A stretch of 64,000 nucleotides of DNA. Origin: Agrocybe praecox (taxonomy: Eukaryota; Basidiomycota; Agaricomycetes; Agaricales; Agrocybaceae). The stretch lies in the NCBI GenBank assembly GCA_964017145.1, contig OZ024851.1, forward strand, positions 868,001 to 932,000. Reading direction: 5' to 3'. Below, one piece after another: positions 56,851-64,000 of this stretch. How positions within the stretch are numbered: position 1 is the first letter of the stretch; every line of letters starts with the position of its first letter. The notes under the pieces were generated by a model. It worked only from the letters and a program-made list of their open reading frames with translations, had not been told where the DNA came from and ran no database searches. A program made the translations under genes and the position numbers.

Positions 56851-59199
56851 TTCCGTGCCCACCCTTTTGCCGTAGAGCCAATAGAAATAAATATTTGTTG
56901 CATCGACATCGTTTTTGAATTTATCCAATCAATTTGAAGAGATTTCGTCAGGCAAACGCAGGCTGAGCCAAGGTGAAATCTGAGGCCTGATCGAGGATTC
57001 TTCGAGTACATCCTCTTCTCGTTTGGTACGAAACTCGAATCCAGGGGATTCAGAGAGAGAGGATTTACGCGTTTACGTGCGACGGGGACAACACAACACA
57101 CAAGGGTTGATGAATTGATCAATGAAGAGTTTAGAAGTAGGGGCGTATTTCTAAATAGATGTAGAGTGATCATTCAGCAAAAGGGTAGAAGTACCGAAAG
57201 GTTGTAGCCAGGTAGAAAGGGCGCGGGTGCTCAATCGACCGACAATGCACAAACCGAGGAGTTGAATGCGACCAAGTTCCATCCACATCACAGCCAACAC
57301 ACGCACTATTCTCGTTCGGTGCGAAATTGGACGATGTAGAGGAGAGGGTGGGAGTTCAGTCCACGCGTTCACGAGCGATGGGCGGGGTGATTGATCTCAA
57401 CGGGACATAGCACGTCGGAATGTCGGAAGGAAAGGCGGACAAGTCGAGGACACGTCGTCAGTCTCGAACCATCGAAAGAGGGAGAATGATATTTGATATG
57501 TAGGGGGGAATTTGTCACTAAATGAGCAAGGTGCTCGACCGATGGCAGGGCGGGAATCTACGCGTGCGAGCATAAAACGAGCATGATCAAGAGTCGACGG
57601 CGCACATGGATCACTGACTACGTCAAGCACAGGGAGAAGGGTGTGTGAGCCAAGACTTCAGGTATTCAAGACTACGCGGATGCGACGGCAGAACAGGAGA
57701 GGAGAGGAGTGTCGACGCCTGAGACAGCCTATAAGTAAGCAGATGGAGATGGGCGGAATAAGGGGATGTGTCGATCGAAAAGGCCGAGAGTGATAGAGAC
57801 TTGACAGAATGGAAAGGGAGGAAGATGACGGATGGGTGGTGTGGAGAGAGCCAGAATTCCACCACATCCATGCATGTTCCATGAATGACATAAGGAAATG
57901 TACGAAAGTTGAAGCAAGGTGTTACATTCAGAAGCGACGGGAACAACACAAGGTGTCATTGATCGACGTGGCTAGCAGAGGATGGGGTGAAAGGTACATA
58001 TGCATGGAAAGAGGGGGGAAATGACAGGGTACACTATTTAGCGCTGTCCAGGGAGAAGGGGGTGAACCATGCACGATACAAAATATGCAGGCAGAGCATG
58101 AGAAAAGGTGAGAAGGAGTTGCAAGCATGAAAGCGGTACGTCGGGTGGGTGGGATGACCCGGAAGAGCCACAAATGACGTTGAATGAGCTTGATAAGTGG
58201 AGACTAGGAACGGTCGCGCGAGTTCTATTTGTCAGGGTGATAATGAACTACTGGAAAGAGGCAGATTCCTCAGAAATTTTACAAATGGTGCGGACAGGGA
58301 AAACCAGCAGAAAGGTGATAGCAGAGGCCGACGATAGGATGAATCGGAGGGGATCGGATCTGCGATTGGACAAGGTGGAGCTCAGCGCATCCCCATCCGT
58401 GCTGCGTCAAACACATTGTCATCCTGGTTGCTGTAAATTTCAAGAGTCGATATTCCATGAACGGTTGGATCGTCAGTTTTCACGAAGAGCGCGGTATTTG
58501 ATGCGGACGAGGTCTGAGTAGAAAAGAACGGTGGGATTGAGGGCGAGAAGGACCCATTCTCTCGCACTGAGGAAAAGCAGATAAGACTGGCAGGAGAGTT
58601 TGAACGGAGAGTCGAGAGACTTTATGCATGAATGTGCTATATAGTACAGCACTGTAGGAAGATGATCTAGTGGGCCAAGCAATAATCTCTCCGCAGACAT
58701 TAACTTCACCAGCTCGTACGTTCGAAACCGAATCACACGGTTACCGCCCACACGAAATCCTGCCCCTGCTAGGTGCTTGTCGAGCAGGAATCAATTTACA
58801 CACCGTTTCTCTCCCTGATGAATGATACTCGCTTAATCCTCCGCGTCGACGTTCTAGGAAAATTTCATCTGGCAAAACCTACTCAATATTGGTTCAGCTA
58901 TAATTATATGTAAAGTCCTGAAATACATACATTTCCGGCTGTTGAAAATTTGTCGAAAGGAACAGAGCGAAGCTAATTCTTGTCTTATGCAGCCTTCCGG
59001 CCATCTTTAGCTGAGGGCTCCTAGACTATTTTCGAGACTAGATGACTTGCAAAAGACCCGCAAGCAGCCAGTGCCAATGCATAACCGCTCCAGAGGTCAT
59101 CACGAGCCTGATAGTGAGCTCGGCAGAGTTCCAGTGGTTGACGCTCCTCTCAGTCTCGTGCTGCCTAATTTTCAGAAGAAATTCGTTCGTTTAGCAGAC

Positions 59200-59490
59200 A
59201 GAAAGCAAAAAGAAAAAGGAATACGCATACATAGCTGAGCTATAGATAAACAAGCGACACAGCCATCGACGATGGAAATGCAAGTTCGACGAAATAAAAC
59301 ATCTCCCAGAGCAAGAGAGCTCCAATGCAGAGGTGCAAGGACTGGCCATACGACTAAATTATCTCGCAGCCTAATTTACACGAAGAAAATGAATGGGTTA
59401 ACGAGAGGAAAAGCAGAAAAGAACAAAGAAAATACGCACATTTCGAGCTATAAACAAACGACACAGCCATCGATGATGCAAATATCAATT
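59200..59490 (+). repeat. Diverged ~80-bp direct duplication
   Basis: The stretch ending GACACAGCCATCGACGATG (~59255-59273) is repeated with changes ending GACACAGCCATCGATGATG (~59460-59478), including the preceding GAGCTATAGATAAACAAGCG and its relative. The offset is about 205 bp. Confidence 0.65.
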
Positions 59491-61041
59491 CTGCGTGCAA
59501 CATATCAAGAAACGACGGAGAGTAAATCCAGCACGAGTCTGCTGAAGGTCGCGGTGGTATGTGTGGCTTGAATTAAGCCCCGGGTACATTGACCCTCCAT
59601 GACGGTGTCGAGATGTAATCCTAAAAAAACGAAAGAAACGAATTGAAGTGATGACGTCAGCGACAACCTCTGCAAAGGACGGGTAGGTGTACGAACCAGA
59701 TCCCAGAGCCAACAGTTACAACTCAAGAAAGGCGAACCAAAAGTAACTGGTGGCATACGAGTGACCCCCTATCTATCCTTCCTGAGGCATGAACGTTGAA
59801 CCCTTTGACCTCCATCAACTCACATCGCAACATACTTCATTCACCATTGCTTGATATTTCCTGTATAGCACCCCAATCGAGGATCTTTTCTTAGTATCTT
59901 CTGAATACGCAACGCCAAATTGTGCTCGTCAAGAAATCGCACACATCATCATTCCCAATGCCTCGTCGAACCATATCCGACTCGGTTTCTCCTTCCTTCG
60001 TGCTTTAAACCCCTCTGACCTCCACCAACCCCAGTTCTGGTGGAGCGATATGTCGAACTCGAACTTGCTCATATGCGCCAGGAATCCGACTCATATTGGT
60101 GGTACAGAGAATCATGCAATGCAGATTTGGGTGTCGGTTTTGCCATCGCACGGTCGCTGCTGACTGCTGGTTTCAATCGCATCGACTCAGAGCAGAGATG
60201 CCCATCATTCCGTTCCGCCTTTCACTCGCTTGCACGCATTGTCTCGCTCTCGGTATCATCACCTTTGCCGTACATTTCTTGATACTTGTGTTTCAGTGGG
60301 ATCACCACTGCTCCTCGACGCACCCACTATCGCTCAAATAGCCGGTCATTGCTATCCCTCTACAGCTCATTTGCACATGATGCCCGCTAGCAAGTGTAGT
60401 CCAAATGGTGGTTCCCTTTGGTAGTGGGCACTGAAGGTGTACGTGGAAGGTTACTGTGGTCCTGAAAATGACGTGAGTGGGGTTTTTCTGGAACGAGTGG
60501 ATAGGAAACTTACAAAATAGTTGGATCTCAGGCTCCTCCATGTTCGATAATTTTTAATTGAACTCTGGAGACGGCGGACTTAGGGCATGCGACGTTCAAA
60601 TCTCACCTGCTCTGATGACGATTTGAATATTCCTTTGGCATTGTATCAACTCATCGACATCCATCGTTAAATCCACGCTCCAAACTCTGTTCTACCCACT
60701 ATTCAATACGTCCTGGCCTGTCGCCATCCCACTTCATTGCCATGCACTTCAAGAATATCGTGCCGAGCCGAGCTGGTGTGCATTCGACAACCTGTGGTGG
60801 AACGATTGACGTATATGCGACCTCGATTTTACCGTCGTTTGACGTCAAGGAATCTGTTGGCTATGCTCAGGATGGAATCAAGAGTGGGATGGAAACGGAG
60901 AGAGAAGAGGAGAGAATTGGGAGAGGGTTTGGGGTGCTGAATTGGCAGTGTATGCCCTCGACAAACAAACTGCTGGCTACACCTACACTCCAATTTTTCT
61001 CAAAGGAGCAGAGACGGGAGGTGTACTATCTTTATCAACAT

Positions 61042-64000
61042 AAACATGGTAAACACGGTCTTGCCTCGAGGCAAGTTTGAGTTCATCAGGCTTGATGCCG
61101 TGACACTTGAATATATCCAAACATGTTGGGTACCAGCGTCTGGTGACCATCGTTTGCTGTTCGGAAGGGCATCGGCGAAACAACTTGTCTCAACCTCTCA
61201 CTGCAAAGTATGCGTTCAGCTCAATTGTGGTATGTGCGACTGAAGCCAGCTAATTTCTAGGAGAATACAGTTGTCCAAGACTATCATATCTGAGAATACG
61301 ATTTTCGATCTTAACATTCCTCGGTATGCTTTTACCTACAGCTACCAGAACTATCGCGATGTAATTCATGATTCTAGATGTCCACTGATCCATCTCAAAA
61401 CGTCGGAAAAACGCTTACTGGGGGCATACAAGACATTGCAGCACTTCTACCTCTCCTCGGCACTGATCAATGCGAGCAGCACGTCGGATCCGCTCTCCAC
61501 GGCGGATATCTCTACGCTGCAGCTGCGCCTTTGTCAATATTCGGGTGTCTTGGTATTGTCAAAGCCGGCATTTCCATCCTAATTTCCAGTATTTCCATCC
61601 CGAAAATCTCCTTTTCTTTACACCTATTCACTGTGACCTTCTCTCAAGAACGATGGTTAGGCGCTAGAACCCTCAACAATGCCGGTTTCAAATCTGTGGG
61701 GACCGTCGCTCCTCTGATAGCGCTAGATGGGGAACGCTATAAGGCGGAGACACGACTCATGCAGATTCTTGATGAGAAGCACATCGACAACCCAGAGAAT
61801 CTCTCGATTGAATGGAAATCCCGAGATTGGAACGTCTGGCTTGTCTTATTCACGATGGTTGCAGGTGTTATGAGTGGTACCCCTTACATAGCTCTTCTTC
61901 TGCAGAAGTCCGGGCCCTCGTTGACGCATACGCCATGGATATTCCCCCTTCTTCGGAGTGTCGGCAGTTGCCTGACGGCTGTTTGCTGTCAATTCCTCAT
62001 TCAATCCCGCGTCGTTTCTCTTATGAAGAGTCGGATCGTCTTCATGGTGATGAATTGTGTCCTCATTGATGATCTATCGAAAAACAATAAAGTCGAGATG
62101 GACTCTTGGCTCAAACAAGATCTTCGATGGGATGTGGACCTTCCTGCTGAGGAATGTCTGTGGAGTCTTAAGCGGTTTCTCCTACCGTTCACTCAACCTG
62201 TGGATGGTACCAACGAACTGGAAGATCATACGGTCACTCAACCAATGGATGGTGCCAACAAACGGAAAGATCATGCTTCTATCGCAATGTCGACACTTTC
62301 TTTTTCTAATCCTCAAGATATCAGCAGGCAATTACAGGAGCTCCACACCGAACACTTCGACCGTCCTGCTTTCGACCGCGCCTTCATGCTTATCTCATGG
62401 GTAACCCTTTGTCTTTCCCTTCCTGCTACGGTCGCTGGATATATTGGATGCTTCACGTTGGTTAGCAACAGTCAGGAGAACGGACCTTTGATTTGGCTGG
62501 GACTCGAAGCAGCGCTGTCTATCATTCGGATTGCGGTTTGGGCATCGAACCCAAGTTCGGACGAAGAAACGTACATTACTGTGAACCTGAAACTGACCGA
62601 GCATCAACCATTGGTCACTACAGAGAAAAATGACAAGGTTATCAAATTGACTGGTACCCTTGCATTGGTTCCTGAACGTCGATTCCTCGAGTGGATTACT
62701 CCATATACCGGCCCACTGGAGCAATTTCAAAGTCCCGAAAATCTTGCCTTGTACTTCACACTCACGGCCACTGACCCTAAGCAGAAACGCCTGTACATGA
62801 CGGTCTTTGACCTCAACAAGCGAATTGCAGTCAGACTTCACAGAGAGCAAGAGGGATTTGTGTATGTTGGTGCTGATGTAACATGCAACTGCATTGCCAG
62901 TGAAATGGAGGTTTTTTTGCAGTCAGCAATTGGTGAGAAACATCCCTGGCCAACAAATGATGTCATCCTATTTGACAAACTAGCGAAGTATTACGAGTCC
63001 ATAATGCATGCTCTCAATCGGACTCATCTCCACTCTCGAGCACCGGACAACCCGCAACTGGACGCTCCTTTTATCACAAGAGCGAGCCTTCGATGGAAAT
63101 GGAGCCTTCTTCCCAAACAGAATGAATCCAACATTCAAAGTCGTGATCAGGGCCTGCAGCCTCCATCTACAACTCAGCATGATGAGTCATATCTCGATCG
63201 GGGATCCGAGCACGATCTCAAAACCAAGCTGATCAAAAATTGGACCGAATGGATTGTAGTGGATATGAGAAATATACGGTCAGATGCACAGAATGACTGT
63301 CATCACGCTTTAGCAGATGCAGCTAGTGAAAAGGCACAATGGGAGCTTACCGAGCTTGATTTCCAGTTGGCATGGGAGTGGACAAGGCGCGAACTGTCCC
63401 TCATTTTGTTGTCAATGAAATTAGAGGGCATTCTCAAACAGCGAATGGATGAATGCATTGATGAGGTTGTCAACGAACAGGGGAACGGGCAGTTGAAGGA
63501 GTGGATGTTGTCTGAGTTTGTAATTGGACAACGGATCCGATTAGAGAAGGAAAGGGAGGAAACGAAGGAGAGGATGGAGAAGGAGATGAAGGGTGCGAAT
63601 GAACACGCTGAAGGAGAGGGACGGCCGTGGGGGGATCAGCAAGATTTCTCTCCTCAGGAACAGTGGGAGGCTGGAATCAAGTTCATTGACAAACAATGGT
63701 CAGCAGGTATCAAAGGCGGATATTCAGCTCTGGAGAATGCGGTATCTGAAGTTGACAAACTGGTCGAAGAGGAAGCACCATGTGCATGGCTACTCGATCA
63801 CCCGGGTGAGACCCGGCTTACTTTTGTGGAGCAATTCAGGCAACGATTCGAGCACTGGGATCGTCAACGCAAAAATGAATGGCTTGAGATGGACGCAACA
63901 ATTGAACGCATTAGCAAGGCAGTCGGCGAACATCTGGATTATGCTTATCGATATCCATACCCAGACTACACAGCCATTTCTAGGTTTGTGACACTCGCGA
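61042..64000 (+). repeat. Segmental duplication, copy 4 (cut by window end)
   Basis: Homology begins at CATGGTAAACACGGTCTTGC, so it starts in the leader and lacks the far-upstream part. Its leader shares with copy 3 an extra ~26-nt piece (ACCATCATATCTGAGAATAC or a close variant) absent from copies 1 and 2, which suggests that 3 and 4 are closer relatives. Confidence 0.9.
61378..64000 (+). CDS. Family-A large multi-pass membrane protein, copy 4, 3'-truncated by the window
   Basis: The frame from ATG 61378 is open for 874 codons to the window edge, and the last visible residues (YPDYTAISRFVTLA) are in the frame expected from the other copies, so there is no net frameshift. The N-terminus reads MSTDPSQNVGKTLTGGIQDI; the five membrane segments and the coiled-coil-like EKEREETKERMEKEM stretch are present. 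The polar loop has a distinct partial duplication (TQPVDGTNELEDHTVTQPMD). The beta-rich C-terminal domain lies beyond the window. Confidence 0.8.
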   Translation, partial: MSTDPSQNVGKTLTGGIQDIAALLPLLGTDQCEQHVGSALHGGYLYAAAAPLSIFGCLGIVKAGISILISSISIPKISFSLHLFTVTFSQERWLGARTLNNAGFKSVGTVAPLIALDGERYKAETRLMQILDEKHIDNPENLSIEWKSRDWNVWLVLFTMVAGVMSGTPYIALLLQKSGPSLTHTPWIFPLLRSVGSCLTAVCCQFLIQSRVVSLMKSRIVFMVMNCVLIDDLSKNNKVEMDSWLKQDLRWDVDLPAEECLWSLKRFLLPFTQPVDGTNELEDHTVTQPMDGANKRKDHASIAMSTLSFSNPQDISRQLQELHTEHFDRPAFDRAFMLISWVTLCLSLPATVAGYIGCFTLVSNSQENGPLIWLGLEAALSIIRIAVWASNPSSDEETYITVNLKLTEHQPLVTTEKNDKVIKLTGTLALVPERRFLEWITPYTGPLEQFQSPENLALYFTLTATDPKQKRLYMTVFDLNKRIAVRLHREQEGFVYVGADVTCNCIASEMEVFLQSAIGEKHPWPTNDVILFDKLAKYYESIMHALNRTHLHSRAPDNPQLDAPFITRASLRWKWSLLPKQNESNIQSRDQGLQPPSTTQHDESYLDRGSEHDLKTKLIKNWTEWIVVDMRNIRSDAQNDCHHALADAASEKAQWELTELDFQLAWEWTRRELSLILLSMKLEGILKQRMDECIDEVVNEQGNGQLKEWMLSEFVIGQRIRLEKEREETKERMEKEMKGANEHAEGEGRPWGDQQDFSPQEQWEAGIKFIDKQWSAGIKGGYSALENAVSEVDKLVEEEAPCAWLLDHPGETRLTFVEQFRQRFEHWDRQRKNEWLEMDATIERISKAVGEHLDYAYRYPYPDYTAISRFVTLA

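Larger units (their letters stand above)
55651..61041. other. Unique 5.4-kb region, no confidently supported gene
   Basis: Several frames of 60-140 codons exist on both strands (for example 56790-57173 minus, 58108-58521 plus, 60742-61080 plus), but none has a recognisable motif and most are overlapped by opposing frames. The 60742-61080 frame looks the most protein-like, with an acidic METEREEERIG helix, and runs into duplication copy 4. Local repeats are listed separately. Confidence 0.35.

Noticed and set aside
56500..61041. Several 60-140-codon ORFs on both strands as genes
   Set aside because: No recognisable motifs, no consistent splice structure, mutual overlap on opposite strands.

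Overview
The window reads as nuclear DNA of a filamentous basidiomycete, most likely a mushroom-forming agaricomycete. Supporting signs are short introns of about 49-66 nt with GTRNGT donors and CTNAC-like branch sites, a Crinkler-kinase gene, a ricin-B-type lectin gene, and two families of multi-pass membrane proteins of a kind common and unnamed in agaricomycetes. There are no prokaryotic-style operons. I found no rRNA or tRNA gene, reverse transcriptase or transposase. A 200-base assembly gap lies at 14311-14510.

Region 1 (1-14251) holds a split ricin-B-like lectin gene and three members of one polytopic membrane-protein family (called family B here): one intact on the minus strand (1968-5181), one intact on the plus strand (9863-11411), and one diverged and broken (12811-14251, minus). 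Two non-autonomous mobile elements are visible. A 1.5-kb GTTTAAAC-rich element with ~82-bp inverted ends sits inside an intron of the first family-B gene. A 918-bp element at 8275-9192 has 52-bp inverted ends, 21-bp tandem arrays facing each other and a 6-bp target duplication, and it has landed two codons before the stop of a small gene.

Region 2 (14511-64000) is built from four same-strand copies of a large segment, starting near 14511, 28798, 44604 and 61042. Each carries one large ORF of about 1100-1250 codons (family A), with ~5 predicted membrane segments in the first third and a long soluble tail ending in a beta-rich domain. Upstream of each is a leader with short introns; copies 1 and 2 also carry a stray piece of the gene's own 3' coding region. 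Downstream lies a shared tract of decayed genes: a minus-strand block, then a diverged plus-strand relative of it. The copies differ by insertions, deletions and internal repeat number. Copy 4 is cut by the window end.

Between copies are unique stretches: a decayed Snf1/Kin4-like kinase pseudogene (minus, ~26.5-27.95 kb), an intron-dense array of micro-exons (~42.0-43.2 kb), and an apparently intact two-exon Crinkler-kinase gene (53796-55650, minus). The density of paralogues, pseudogenes and mobile elements suggests an accessory, rapidly changing chromosomal region. How the genes work together is not shown by the sequence; family A, family B, the lectin and the Crinkler-kinase are all types that expand lineage-specifically in fungi.
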